A stretch of DNA of 51,266 nucleotides from Myxococcus dinghuensis (lineage in GTDB: Bacteria > Myxococcota > Myxococcia > Myxococcales > Myxococcaceae), in the NCBI RefSeq assembly GCF_024198235.1, contig NZ_JAKCFB010000058.1, positions 1-51,266 on the forward strand, read 5' to 3'. The position numbers and the translations under genes were made by a program. Shown here piece after piece: positions 1 to 8,261 of this stretch (positions are counted from its first letter, which is position 1; each line of letters begins with the position of its first letter). Under the pieces are notes generated by a model that saw only the letters and a program-made list of their open reading frames with translations, did no database searches and was not told where the DNA came from.

Positions 1-391
1 GGGGCTGGGCCTGCTGCTGCGGCTGCGCGGCGGGGGCCTGCGGCTGCGCGGCGGGGGCCTGCGGCTCGCGGCGGGGCCGGGGCTCCGGGTGCGCGCCCGC
101 GCCCAGCATCACCCACCGCCGCTCCACGCCGGGGCGGTGGAGCATCTTGTTGAGCAGGAACTGGAGCGAGTCCAGCACCTGCCCCCGGCGGCCCTGCTCC
201 ACGCCGGGAGGCAGGCCCGCCTCGAACTGCAGCGCGACGGACAGGCTGCCGTCCGCCGCGTCCTGCAGATCCAGCCGGGCGGGGAAGCCCATCAGCCCGA
301 GGATGTCCCCGAGGAGCTTCTCCACGCGCGGGCGGAAGTCCGCCGCCGCGCTCGCCGGGGCCCCCGGCTGGGTCTGCGGCTGCTCGCTCAC
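1..391 (-). CDS. jag: Jag/KhpB-type RNA-binding protein, N-terminal part
   Basis: This is the 5' part of a gene that runs off the window edge; about 130 codons are visible. A GTG start at 391 overlaps the yidC stop (GTGA), so the two are translationally coupled. The segment PRVEKLLGDILGLMGFPARL and later LQFLLNKMLHRPGVERRWVM have the look of the KH domain of Jag (SpoIIIJ-associated) proteins, which bind RNA and are linked to YidC function and cell division. After the KH-like part comes an Ala/Pro/Gln linker with two copies of QAPAAQP; an R3H domain would be expected beyond the edge but is not seen. Position directly downstream of yidC is the usual one for jag. The identity rests mostly on context plus the KH-like pattern. 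Confidence 0.75.
   Translation of the reverse strand, partial: MSEQPQTQPGAPASAAADFRPRVEKLLGDILGLMGFPARLDLQDAADGSLSVALQFEAGLPPGVEQGRRGQVLDSLQFLLNKMLHRPGVERRWVMLGAGAHPEPRPRREPQAPAAQPQAPAAQPQQQAQP
21..62. repeat. 21-bp tandem repeat (2 copies) in the jag linker
   Basis: Two exact copies of a 21-bp unit lie end to end (21-41 and 42-62). On the minus strand they encode the QAPAAQP repeats of the Jag linker. Copy number may vary between strains, as in other Pro/Ala linkers. Confidence 0.8.
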
Positions 392-2208
392 TTGCGTTTT
401 CCTCCCGCTCCGGCCGCCACGGGGGTCCCGCTCCCCGTCTGCGGCTTGTTGCGGTCCAGCCACTTCCTCAGCCCGTACTGCTGGGCGATGGAGAGGACGT
501 TGTTGGTGAAGATGTAGAGCGACAGGCCGGCCGGGTACTGGAGCAGCGTCAGGGTGAAGATGCCGGGCACGAACCAGGTCATCACCTTCGCCTGCGTCGC
601 GTCCATCATCTGCGGCTGCATCTTCTGGGTGATGATCATCGACACGCCCAGCGCCAGCGGCAGCAGGTACGTGGGGTCCTTGTAGGTCAGGTCCCGCCAG
701 ATGGGGCCGAAGAAGGGCTCACCGTACAGGTCGAAGCTGTTGCGCAGCGCCGTGAACAGGGCGATCCACACCGGCATCTGGACGAGCAGCGGGAGGCACC
801 CGCCCAGCGGGTTCACCTTGGCCTCCTGGTACAGCTTCATGATCTCCAGGTTCTGCTGCTCGCGGTTGTCCGCGTGCTTCTTGCGGATCTCCTCCATGCG
901 CGGCTGGAGCTTCTTCACCTCTTCCATGCTGACCATGGAGCGGTAGGTGAGCGGCAGCAGCACCAGCTTCACCACCACGGTGAGCAGGATGATGGCCACG
1001 CCCCAGTTGCCCGTCAGGCCGTGGAAGAACTTCATGATGGCCAGGAGGATCTTGCAGATGACCGCCCAGATGCCGAAGTCGACGGTCTTCTCCAGCTCCG
1101 GGTGGAACGAGCCCGCGGCGCCCAGGCCGGCCGTCTCGCGCAGCGCGGGGCCGGGCACCACGGACATCAGGTCCGGGTCCTTGGGGCCCAGGTAGCCGCC
1201 CAGCCGCAGCGTCACCGTCTCACCGGGGGCCACGCTGAGCGGGAAGGCCGCCGTCACCTGGCGCGCGGTGGGCGTCGCCTCGAGGATGCAGTGGCCGGCG
1301 CGCGGGCCCTCCAGCGGGTAGAGCGCGGAGAGGAAGTACTGCTGGTTGATGCCGAAGTAGTGGATCTGCCCCTTCGTGTCCTCGGGCTTGTCGTCGCCCG
1401 GGTTCATGTTGTGGAGCTTCTCGTCCACGAAGCACGCGGAGCGGCTCAGGTTGCCCACGCCGCCGAAGAAGGACGGCGCGTGCTCGAAGTTCGGGTCGAT
1501 GGCGCGGCTGTAGTGCACCTGCAGCTCGCCGTTCTGCGCCTGGGCGGACGTGTTCTTCACCTGGATGGTGTAGACGAGCTCGAAGCCCTCCTTGGGCCAC
1601 TGGAGCTTCTTCACCACCTCCCACGGGCCGCGGCGGCCGGTGAAGGTGAGGGCCTCCGCGTCGCCGCCGGTGTCCTCCGCCACCGCGTAGGGCACGTTGC
1701 CCGGCAGGGGGCTCGGGCCCTCGATGGTGACCGACAGCGGCAGCGGCAGCCCCGGCACCGGGCGCGCCAGGTTCATCTGCGGCGCGGGGGGAATCTCCTT
1801 GCCGAAGAGCTGCTGGAAGCCCTGGGCCAGCGTGAGCGAGTGCTGCTCGCGCATCTTCACGCCCTGCAGCTCCGCCGACGTCAGGCCCGCGCCCGTGGAG
1901 CTGAAGTGGTACACGGACTCCTTGCGGGTGAGCTGCACCTGGCGCTCGGGCGGCGCGGGCGCCTCCTCGGAGGGCGTGCCGGCGGAGGGCGGGGCCTCAC
2001 TGGGCGGCGGCAGGGCGGCCTGGGCGGCGGTGCCCGCGTCGTTCGTGGCCTGGGCGGCCACGCCCGCGTCCGCGCCCGCCTCACCCGGAGGGGGAGGCTT
2101 GGGGGCGAAGAACAGCGAGTAGCCGGCGGTGAGGGCGAAGGACAGCAGCAGGGCGACCAGCAGCCGCTTCTGGGAGTCGTTCGACTGGGGCGAGAGCGGA
2201 TCGTTCAT
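388..2208 (-). CDS. yidC: YidC membrane protein insertase
   Basis: 606 aa, of the Gram-negative YidC type. Residues about 15-34 form the first membrane segment, followed by a Pro/Ala-rich linker, a large periplasmic domain (about residues 70-370), and the C-terminal insertase core with five hydrophobic segments. The core contains the signature NPLGGCLPLLVQMPVWIALF and ends in a basic tail. The enzyme inserts membrane proteins alone or with SecYEG. The start at 2208 is chosen because GGAGGGA sits 5 bases before the ATG and the sequence then reads MNDPLSPQSN; a longer open frame to 2280 lacks support. It lies between yidD and jag in the standard order and overlaps jag by 3 bases. Confidence 0.97.
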   Translation of the reverse strand: MNDPLSPQSNDSQKRLLVALLLSFALTAGYSLFFAPKPPPPGEAGADAGVAAQATNDAGTAAQAALPPPSEAPPSAGTPSEEAPAPPERQVQLTRKESVYHFSSTGAGLTSAELQGVKMREQHSLTLAQGFQQLFGKEIPPAPQMNLARPVPGLPLPLSVTIEGPSPLPGNVPYAVAEDTGGDAEALTFTGRRGPWEVVKKLQWPKEGFELVYTIQVKNTSAQAQNGELQVHYSRAIDPNFEHAPSFFGGVGNLSRSACFVDEKLHNMNPGDDKPEDTKGQIHYFGINQQYFLSALYPLEGPRAGHCILEATPTARQVTAAFPLSVAPGETVTLRLGGYLGPKDPDLMSVVPGPALRETAGLGAAGSFHPELEKTVDFGIWAVICKILLAIMKFFHGLTGNWGVAIILLTVVVKLVLLPLTYRSMVSMEEVKKLQPRMEEIRKKHADNREQQNLEIMKLYQEAKVNPLGGCLPLLVQMPVWIALFTALRNSFDLYGEPFFGPIWRDLTYKDPTYLLPLALGVSMIITQKMQPQMMDATQAKVMTWFVPGIFTLTLLQYPAGLSLYIFTNNVLSIAQQYGLRKWLDRNKPQTGSGTPVAAGAGGKRK

Positions 2209-2257
2209 AGAGTTCCCTCCCGCGCGGGGGAGGGTGCGGCAAGAGGTGGAAGCCCCG

Positions 2258-2476
2258 TCACGGCACCGGGTCGAAGCCACCCGGGTGGAAGGGCTGGCAG
2301 CGCATGAGCCGCCAGAGGGTGAGCCAGGAACCCTTGAAACCGCCGTGCTTTTCCAGCGCCTCCATGGCGTAGGTGGAGCACGAGGGATGAAAGCGGCACA
2401 CCTTGGGGAGGAAAGGGCCGATGCACTTCCGGTAGAACCGGATGGGCAGCGAGATGACGAAGGCGAGCGGGCTCAT
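2258..2476 (-). CDS. yidD: YidD membrane protein insertion efficiency factor
   Basis: 72 aa, typical length for YidD. It has the family pattern IRFYRKCIGPFLPKVCRFHPSCSTYAMEAL split over residues 12-40, with the conserved Cys-Arg-x-x-Pro-Ser-Cys region, and then GSWLTLWRLMRCQPFHPGG near the C terminus. YidD is a small inner-membrane-associated protein that aids YidC-dependent insertion. The ATG overlaps the rnpA stop by four bases (ATGA), so the pair is translationally coupled. An upstream extension in the same frame overlaps rnpA and is not used. Confidence 0.95.
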   Translation of the reverse strand: MSPLAFVISLPIRFYRKCIGPFLPKVCRFHPSCSTYAMEALEKHGGFKGSWLTLWRLMRCQPFHPGGFDPVP

Positions 2477-2895
2477 CGCGGAGGCTCCTTCGGCTTCGAC
2501 TCGGCGGCCGGCGGGAGCCGCTGCAGCTTGCGAGTGACACCGTCGAAGGCGCGCGCGACCACCGGGAAGGAAGCGTCCTTCGCGGACGAACGCGCCACCA
2601 ACACCACGTCCAGGCCCTGGGGCCATTGCGTGCGGCGCTTCCGGAACAGCTCGCGCAACACGCGTCTGAGGCGCGCGCGGACCACCGCGTTTCCCACCTT
2701 GCTCGACACGGTGAGACCAACACGGGAGTACGTGCGGCCATTGCGCTTGTAGAGGGCCAGGAGACAGTCGGAGGGAATCTTCTGCCCGCCTTCCTGGACC
2801 TCGAGGAACTCACGCCTGCCGAGCAGGCGCAGGGCCTTGGGGAAGCGCTGGTCTGCCGGGTCCTGGGGACCCGGCGTCGCACCCTCGGCCTTCAC
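2473..2895 (-). CDS. rnpA: Ribonuclease P protein component
   Basis: 140 aa protein subunit of RNase P, which with the M1 RNA removes 5' leaders from pre-tRNAs. The family core is visible: a start of the domain at KALRLLGRREFLEVQ, then SRVGLTVSSKVGNAVVRARL and RRVLRELFRKRR, which is the RNR motif region that contacts RNA. A Pro/Lys-rich tail (about 15 residues) follows the fold. The N-terminal 20 residues are variable and the true start could be a little downstream. It lies 12 bp after rpmH and overlaps yidD by four bases, the usual operon. Confidence 0.96.
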   Translation of the reverse strand: MKAEGATPGPQDPADQRFPKALRLLGRREFLEVQEGGQKIPSDCLLALYKRNGRTYSRVGLTVSSKVGNAVVRARLRRVLRELFRKRRTQWPQGLDVVLVARSSAKDASFPVVARAFDGVTRKLQRLPPAAESKPKEPPR

Positions 2896-2907
2896 ACGCG
2901 CGCTCGC

Positions 2908-3060
2908 TTACTTCTTCGCGGCGGACACGACCAACCGCTTACGGCCCTTGGCGCGGCGGCGCTTGAGGACATCCCGGCCGGACTTGGTTCCGTTCCGCTT
3001 GCGGAACCCGTGGGTACGGTTGCGGCGCAGCTTCGACGGCTGGTACGTGCGCTTGGACAC
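2908..3060 (-). CDS. rpmH: 50S ribosomal protein L34
   Basis: 50 aa, starting with GTG at 3060 and reading SKRTYQPSKLRRNRTHGFRK, then the Lys/Arg-rich body, ending VSAAKK. That is the full L34 family pattern and length. L34 is a late-assembling 23S rRNA-binding protein of the large subunit. AAGGAG at 3069-3074 (minus strand) stands 8 bases before the GTG and fixes the start. It is the first gene of the rpmH-rnpA-yidD-yidC-jag operon and is divergent from dnaA. Confidence 0.98.
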   Translation of the reverse strand: MSKRTYQPSKLRRNRTHGFRKRNGTKSGRDVLKRRRAKGRKRLVVSAAKK

Positions 3061-3133
3061 GGCTGAAACTCCTTGATGATGAGGCGGCGCCTCCTACGGC
3101 TTCGGCGCGACCAGAACTAGGGAAAGGGCGGGG

Positions 3134-3162
3134 TCCGTAACCCCATTTCCCGGACAAGTCAA
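3134..3162 (-). promoter_or_regulatory. Candidate rpmH operon promoter
   Basis: On the minus strand TTGACT (3157-3162) matches the -35 consensus in five of six positions. Exactly 17 bases later comes TACGGA (3134-3139), a poor -10. The expected start site is near 3127, giving a leader of about 66 bases before rpmH. The -35 and spacing are good, the -10 is weak; this is inference. Confidence 0.4.
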
Positions 3163-3301
3163 CGGAGGATCACCCTTCCGTGTTCGCGCCGCGAAGTCCA
3201 GCGCTTTGCATTCCGTACTGTCAGTCAATCCTCCCGGGCCGGCCACCAGCCGTTGGGGGGAGGCAAAGGTGCTCCCACAACCGTGCCCGGACGACGTCGC
3301 C

Positions 3302-3370
3302 GGGTGGATCAGCCGGAGCCCCGAAAGCCGCTGCTACCACGCGGGTTTGGGTCGTAACCTTGATCCACCC
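3302..3370. repeat. Perfect 10-bp inverted repeat upstream of dnaA
   Basis: GGGTGGATCA at 3302-3311 is the exact reverse complement of TGATCCACCC at 3361-3370. The arms are 49 bp apart and lie 65-133 bp upstream of the dnaA start. They could be paired regulator sites for dnaA transcription; the core GTGGATCA is related to the DnaA box but is not a good match. Confidence 0.5.
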
Positions 3371-3434
3371 AAAACCCTCTGTTAGCACGGCCGGACGCTC
3401 GCTGATCCCCCGCTTTTGCACGGTTGAGACACAC

Positions 3435-4787
3435 GTGAACGCCCTCGCCCACGCCGCATCCCCGCTTCCAAGTGCTGGAATTCTCTGGAGTCGGATGCTC
3501 GACGCCATCCGCCAGGAAGGCCGCCAGTACGCGCTCCAGTGGTTGGACCGCGTGCGCGCGTTGGAGATCCGCGAGGGGGCCCTGGTGCTGGGTGTTCCGG
3601 ATCGCTTCTTCCGCGACTGGGTGGACGACCACTACCGTGGATTGCTGGAGGGACACCTCGCCCGGTTGGGTGACGGGCTGGCCTCCGTGACGTACGAGGT
3701 CGTCGAGGGGCTCGTCCCGGACCCCCAGTTCCCTCCCACACCCACGGTGAAGGCCAGCGTGGGGCGTCCGGCCCGGCTCAACGCCCGGTTCACCTTCAGC
3801 ACCTTCGTGGTGGCGGACAGCAACCAGCTCCCCGCGGCGGCGGCCCAGGCGGTGGCCGACAAGCCGGGGCGTCACTACAACCCGCTCTACATCTACGGCG
3901 GCACGGGCCTGGGCAAGACGCACCTGCTCCAGGCGGTGGGCAACCACATCTGGGAGAAGGACCCCAGCCAGCGCGTCGTCTACCTGTCCAGCGAGCAGTT
4001 CACCAACGAGTACGTGGAGAGCGTGCGCGAGCACCGCATGACGGACTTCCGTCGCAAGTTCCGCGAGGAATGCGACGTGCTCCTCATCGACGACATCCAG
4101 TTCCTGGGCAAGCGCGAGGAGACGCAGAAGGAGTTCTTCTACACCTTCAACACGCTCTACGAGATGAACAAGGCCATCGTGCTCACCAGCGACACGGTGC
4201 CGGCGGAGATTCCAGGCCTGGAGGACCGGCTGCGCAGCCGCTTCACCATGGGCCTGATGACGGACATCCGCGAGCCCACGTACGAGACGCGGGTGGCCAT
4301 CCTCCAGAAGAAGGCGCTGTCGGAGAACCTGGACCTGCCGGACGGGGTGGCGCACTTCATCGCCAAGCACATCCAGAAGAACGTCCGTGAGCTGGAGGGC
4401 GCCCTGGTGAAGCTGTCGGCGGTGCACAGCCTGACGCGCCAGCCGGTGACGGAGGAGTTCGCCGCGGAGGTGCTGCGCGACATCCTCCCCGCCCAGCACG
4501 TGGTGGACGTGGAGGCCATCCAGCGCGAGGTGGCCCGCTTCTACAAGGTGACGGTGGAGTCGCTGAAGGAGGACCGCCGCCACAAGGCCCTGGCCCACGC
4601 GCGCCAGGTGGCCATGTACCTGAGCCGCAAGCTCACCAAGAGCTCCTTCCCTGAAATCGCCTCGCGCTTCAGCAAGGACCACTCCACCGTCATCTCCGCG
4701 GTGCGCAAGGTGGAGGGCCTGCGCGACTCCGACCCCACCGTGAAGCGGGAGCTGGCGGAGCTGGAGCTGCGGCTCGGCGGCCACTGA
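3435..4787 (+). CDS. dnaA: Chromosomal replication initiator protein DnaA
   Basis: 450 aa from the GTG at 3435. Domain I spans about residues 15-90, a short linker follows, and the AAA+ domain begins near ARFTFSTFVVADSN. Walker A is GGTGLGKT at about 155-162 and Walker B VLLIDD at about 215-220. The C-terminal domain IV has the box-recognition helix DHSTVISAVRKVE. DnaA binds boxes at the origin and unwinds it. The start is a choice: GTG 3435 keeps the domain I tryptophan (ILWSRML) but has no clear ribosome site, while ATG 3495 has GGAG four bases upstream but would cut into domain I. The longer open frame to 3180 is not family-like. Unusually, dnaN does not follow. Confidence 0.97.
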   Translation: MNALAHAASPLPSAGILWSRMLDAIRQEGRQYALQWLDRVRALEIREGALVLGVPDRFFRDWVDDHYRGLLEGHLARLGDGLASVTYEVVEGLVPDPQFPPTPTVKASVGRPARLNARFTFSTFVVADSNQLPAAAAQAVADKPGRHYNPLYIYGGTGLGKTHLLQAVGNHIWEKDPSQRVVYLSSEQFTNEYVESVREHRMTDFRRKFREECDVLLIDDIQFLGKREETQKEFFYTFNTLYEMNKAIVLTSDTVPAEIPGLEDRLRSRFTMGLMTDIREPTYETRVAILQKKALSENLDLPDGVAHFIAKHIQKNVRELEGALVKLSAVHSLTRQPVTEEFAAEVLRDILPAQHVVDVEAIQREVARFYKVTVESLKEDRRHKALAHARQVAMYLSRKLTKSSFPEIASRFSKDHSTVISAVRKVEGLRDSDPTVKRELAELELRLGGH

Positions 4788-4817
4788 GGGTTTTCCGACA
4801 GTTCTTGTCCTGTAGGA

Positions 4818-4845
4818 CCTGGCGCGTGGGTACTCCACGACCAGG
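4818..4845. terminator. Possible hairpin after dnaA
   Basis: CCTGG (4818-4822) pairs with CCAGG (4841-4845), and inside them GTGG pairs with CCAC around the loop GTACT. It lies 30 bases past the dnaA stop and just before the next start. There is no T run, so it may be a terminator or only an mRNA structure. Confidence 0.35.
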
Positions 4846-4875
4846 AATGGGGGGCGCGCCCGTATCCCCGGTGCC

Positions 4876-6804
4876 GTGAGCCCTCGCCACCCGAGCCTGC
4901 CGCTGCTCCTCGCCGTGGTGGCGGCCGCGAGCTTGTGGGTGCTGGTGGGGCGGAGCCCGGGGCACCCTCCGCCTCCCCGCCGCGAGCCCGGGGTCTCCCG
5001 GACTCCGAACCCGTGGCCACCGCCGCCGCTCCCGGAGGAGGTCGAGCCGGGGGTGCGGGGTCGCGAGCGGGTGCTGACGCCGGGACGCCGGCACCACTAC
5101 ACGTTCGACCTGGACACCCGGACCGCCGAGCAGCTCTCCGGCGCCGAGGCGGGGCGGCGCTGGCGTCACGTGGGGTGGGGTGGAGAGCTGGCGCTGACGT
5201 ACCTGGGCGCCGAGGGCGGGCAGCACCTCTTCGAGGGGCGCATCCTCCCCACCCGCGTCACGCTCGCCTCGCACGCGCTCGACGACCCGGCGCTGCTGCG
5301 CGGCTTCCAGGTCATGTTCACGCGCGCCTTCTACGTGGCGCAGGACGCGTGGGGCCGGGTGCTGGCGGTGCACTTCGACGCCGCGCAGGACGCCCGGGCG
5401 CGGCGGCTGACGCGCGCGCTGCTGGCCGCCACCCAGTTCGTCGCGGAGCCGGACGGGCAGTGGAGCACGGAGGAGACGGACACCACCGGGGACTACGAGT
5501 CGGAGTACCGGGTGGGCGGCAGCGTCAACAGCTACGTGAAGACGAAGCGGCGCTACCTGCGCCTGGAGACGCCGCCGTGGATGCCCGCCGGCCCCTGGAG
5601 CCCCGGCATCGACCTCCCCCGGCTGCGGGGGCACCTGGACTTCACCCTGTACCGGGACGGGCTGGTGCGCGACGTGACGGGCTCGGACGTGGTGGAGACG
5701 GGCGGCGCCGGCCTGCCCCACGTGCGCGCGGAGACGCGGGTGGCCCTCACCAGCCTCGACGTGGAGCAGCGCCCTCCCGGTGGCCTGGGGGAGTTCCACG
5801 CCTCGCTCCCCGGGCTGAGGACCGAGGACCTGTCCTCACCGGACGAGGACCCGTCCCCGCGCGAGCCCGCCGAGCAGCGGGACCGGCGGCTCGTGGGCGA
5901 CGCGAACGCCCCCTCGCTGCTGGCGGCGCTGGCCTCGAGCCGGGGCGTGGAGGAGCGGGTGCGGATCCGCGAGCGGCTGGCCGCCCTGCTGCGGCTCCAC
6001 CCCGCGCAGACCCGGGCCGTGGCGAGGCAGGTGTCGCGCCCCCGGGGCGCTCCCGAGGACTCGCTCGCGGTGCTGGAGGCGCTGGGGAGCGCGGGGACGC
6101 CGGAGGCCCAGGCGGCGCTGACCCGGCTGGTGGGCGAGGCCCGCGCGCGAGCTGCCCCACGCGGGTGGGCGGTGACGGTGGCGGGCACGGTGGATCAACC
6201 CTCGCCGGAGTTGATCCGCGCGCTCACGCGGATCCACCCGGACCTGCCCCCCGAGTCGGGCCGGGAGCTGACGCTCGCGCTCGGGGCGACGGTGAGGAGG
6301 CTGGCGCGGCGCGCGCCCGGACGGAGCCAGGCGCTGCTCGACACGCTCCTGTCGTACTGCGCGCGCCACCCCCGGGAGGTCCGGACGTGCCTGCGCGCGG
6401 TGGAGCTCGGAGGCTCTCCCCACGCCCTGCCCTTCGCGCGCGCGGCGCTCTCCCACTCTGACGAGGAGGTACGAGAGGGCGCCGTGGAGGCGCTGCGGGC
6501 CATGCGGGTCGCGGAGGCGGCCACGTTGCTCAACCGCGCGCTGCACGACGACGTCGCCCCGGGCGTGCGCATGGCCACCGCCCGGGCCATGGCCTCGCGC
6601 GCGGCGAGGCCCCACCTGGGCGCGGTCACCGCGGCCCTGCGCACGGAGCCCGACGCGCGCGTGCGCGCCGCGCTGGTGCGGATGCTCGGGCCGCTGGTGG
6701 GCCTGGAGGACGCCGCGCGGTCCACGCTGCGCGACGTGGCCTCCAACGACGAGGCCGAGGACGTGCGCCGGCTGGCCGCCGCCTTCCTCGACACCGACGG
6801 CTAG
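4876..6804 (+). CDS. Membrane-anchored HEAT-repeat protein with vitellogenin-like N-terminal domain
   Basis: 642 aa from a GTG at 4876. Residues about 7-24 (LLLAVVAAASLWVLVG) are a signal anchor, followed by a Pro-rich spacer. From about residue 70 the sequence is beta-rich: HHYTFDLDTRTAEQLSG, then FDAAQDARARRLTRALLAATQ and TDTTGDYESEYRVGG. Their order and spacing recall the N-terminal barrel of large lipid-transfer proteins (vitellogenin, MTP, apoB), which have a NIKRGILSLLQ-like helix followed by an E-D-V-x-G-x-x-x-x-Y strand. The C-terminal half is made of HEAT-like helical repeats (for example SHSDEEVREGAVEALRAMR and DARVRAALVRMLG). The role may be envelope lipid or lipoprotein handling; this is inference from pattern only. 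It sits directly behind dnaA, where dnaN is often found. Confidence 0.7.
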   Translation: MSPRHPSLPLLLAVVAAASLWVLVGRSPGHPPPPRREPGVSRTPNPWPPPPLPEEVEPGVRGRERVLTPGRRHHYTFDLDTRTAEQLSGAEAGRRWRHVGWGGELALTYLGAEGGQHLFEGRILPTRVTLASHALDDPALLRGFQVMFTRAFYVAQDAWGRVLAVHFDAAQDARARRLTRALLAATQFVAEPDGQWSTEETDTTGDYESEYRVGGSVNSYVKTKRRYLRLETPPWMPAGPWSPGIDLPRLRGHLDFTLYRDGLVRDVTGSDVVETGGAGLPHVRAETRVALTSLDVEQRPPGGLGEFHASLPGLRTEDLSSPDEDPSPREPAEQRDRRLVGDANAPSLLAALASSRGVEERVRIRERLAALLRLHPAQTRAVARQVSRPRGAPEDSLAVLEALGSAGTPEAQAALTRLVGEARARAAPRGWAVTVAGTVDQPSPELIRALTRIHPDLPPESGRELTLALGATVRRLARRAPGRSQALLDTLLSYCARHPREVRTCLRAVELGGSPHALPFARAALSHSDEEVREGAVEALRAMRVAEAATLLNRALHDDVAPGVRMATARAMASRAARPHLGAVTAALRTEPDARVRAALVRMLGPLVGLEDAARSTLRDVASNDEAEDVRRLAAAFLDTDG

Positions 6805-6840
6805 ACGCCGTGCCCGTGCCTCCCGGGGGTGCGCGCAGCT

Positions 6841-7326
6841 TCAGGCCGACGGTACCCAGAGCGAGCGCAGGTCGCCGGGGAGCTGGCCCATGACGTCGTC
6901 GGCCTCGCCCTCCGAGATGTGCTCGCGCACGGTGAGGAACACCGCGCGGGTGAGGCGCTCCGCCTCGTTGGGCGTGGTGTCCAGGTCGTCCGCCACCATC
7001 TGGATGAACTCCAGCATCTTGAACTTGTGCGGCGGCAGCCCCTCGTGGCGCGGGCACCGTCGCAGCAAGTCCCTCACCTTGCGCGGCAGCTGCGCCTCCA
7101 GGTGCTCCACCTCCGTGCCGATGAGGCGCTGCTCCAGGGTGCAGAGCACCGACTCCGCGGCGCGCTCGGCCAGCCCCCGGTCGATGCCCGCGCGGCCCTG
7201 CAGGTCCCTCAGGAAGAACGTGTACGTCCGAGCCGACCGGGACTCGCTGCGCTTCGCCCGCAGCTCGTCGGACCCGGTGCCCGCACGCTCCTGCGCCTGC
7301 TCCTGCCCCTCGCGTTCGTTCGCCAT
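6841..7326 (-). CDS. DUF2267 family protein
   Basis: 161 aa, predicted cytosolic. The N-terminal 35 residues are charged and disordered. Two alpha-helical repeats follow, with LAERAAESVLCTLEQRLIGTEVEHLEAQLP and later ERLTRAVFLTVREHISEGEADDVMGQLPGDLRSLW; the twice-used pattern ending in QLP and the final LW are typical of DUF2267. Its function is not established. The start at 7326 (ATG) is preferred because GGAGGG stands upstream. It is convergent with the HEAT gene and in the same direction as the next gene. Confidence 0.8.
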   Translation of the reverse strand: MANEREGQEQAQERAGTGSDELRAKRSESRSARTYTFFLRDLQGRAGIDRGLAERAAESVLCTLEQRLIGTEVEHLEAQLPRKVRDLLRRCPRHEGLPPHKFKMLEFIQMVADDLDTTPNEAERLTRAVFLTVREHISEGEADDVMGQLPGDLRSLWVPSA

Positions 7327-7454
7327 GTCTCGTGGCCCTCCTTCCACGTCGCTGCCACTCTCCTCTTCAGGCTGGACACCCCGAGAGGGGACGGCACCCG
7401 GCGCCCCCCGCGCGCCGGGGCGGCGAGCCAGGAGCCGGGCCACGCCTCAGCCCG

Positions 7455-8261
7455 TCACCCGTCGATGGGGCGGATGACGGCCTCGAGGAGCGCGGCGATG
7501 CGCGGCAGGAACAGGAAGAGCCACGCGGCCAGCGCCAGCACCCCCAGCACGATGCCGCCCAGCGCATGCTCCTTGCGCCCGATGGGAGGCCGCGCGTTCG
7601 GGTCCACCCGGCGCAGGCCCACCACGCCCAGCACGATGGCCAGCGGCGCGAGGAGCGGCAGGAAGAACGCGCCGATGCCCAAGGTCAGGGCATGGCGGGC
7701 CACGGGGTTGTTGACGCGCAGCTCCCACAGCCGCTTCAGCTCGGTCCGGGGCACCTGCACGCGGAAGAACAGCCGCGTGCGCGTGTCGAGGTGGACTTGC
7801 AGGGCGACGACGAAGAGGAGGAAGCCCGCCACCACCGCGCCCGCGCCCACGCGCAGCATGCCGAAGGCGCCCAGGACGACGGGGGTGACGACCAGCGCGG
7901 GGCGCGCCCAGCCCACGCCCAGGAAGAAGGCCACGCCCACGCCGGTGGCCATGGCCAGCAGCGCGGCCAGCGACCAGTCCTGGTAGACGAGCGCCGCGAA
8001 GGTGGCGAGCAACATCACCGCCGTCCCGAAGGCCACCGCCCACGCGTTCGCGTCGCGCCGGCCCCAGACGCGCAGCTTGAACTCCTCCAGGTAGTTCACG
8101 TCCGGCCGGGAGGCGCAGGCGGCGCAATACACCTGGTCCTGTACCCGGTGGGCACATTCCAGACAGGTGAAATTGCCACAGCGTTGACAGGTGGCGTTCG
8201 CCTCGCGCTCGGGATGGATGGCGCAGACGGGAGCCCCGCCCACGAAGACCTGGGAAGCCAT
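7455..8261 (-). CDS. Multi-pass membrane protein with N-terminal B-box-like zinc finger
   Basis: 268 aa. Residues 13-50 contain the spaced ligands CAIH, CQRC, CLEC and CAAC, the arrangement of a B-box-type zinc-binding domain found at the N terminus of many myxobacterial membrane proteins. About five or six hydrophobic segments follow from residue 73, and the last part resembles a DUF4190-like pair of helices (LGGIVLGVLALAAWLFLFL). No enzymatic motif is seen. It is divergent from the M16 peptidase pair, with about 200 bp between them that probably holds both promoters. Confidence 0.75.
   Translation of the reverse strand: MASQVFVGGAPVCAIHPEREANATCQRCGNFTCLECAHRVQDQVYCAACASRPDVNYLEEFKLRVWGRRDANAWAVAFGTAVMLLATFAALVYQDWSLAALLAMATGVGVAFFLGVGWARPALVVTPVVLGAFGMLRVGAGAVVAGFLLFVVALQVHLDTRTRLFFRVQVPRTELKRLWELRVNNPVARHALTLGIGAFFLPLLAPLAIVLGVVGLRRVDPNARPPIGRKEHALGGIVLGVLALAAWLFLFLPRIAALLEAVIRPIDG

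Larger units (their letters stand above)
3061..3434. other. rpmH-dnaA divergent intergenic region
   Basis: 374 bp without a gene. It holds the rpmH leader and promoter side (3061-3165) and, on the dnaA side, a perfect 10-bp inverted repeat GGGTGGATCA (3302-3311) / TGATCCACCC (3361-3370) separated by 49 bp. I see no good match to the DnaA box TTATCCACA and no AT-rich unwinding tract here, so this does not look like the origin although it flanks dnaA. Confidence 0.6.

Noticed and set aside
3061..3434. Replication origin next to dnaA
   Set aside because: No good DnaA-box cluster and no AT-rich tract; only a GGGTGGATCA inverted repeat. The 39.6-kb gap fits better.
3309..4838. Long minus-strand open frame (509 codons) opposite dnaA
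   Set aside because: It is antisense to dnaA, in the codon-shadow pattern of GC-rich genomes, with no ribosome site or family motif.
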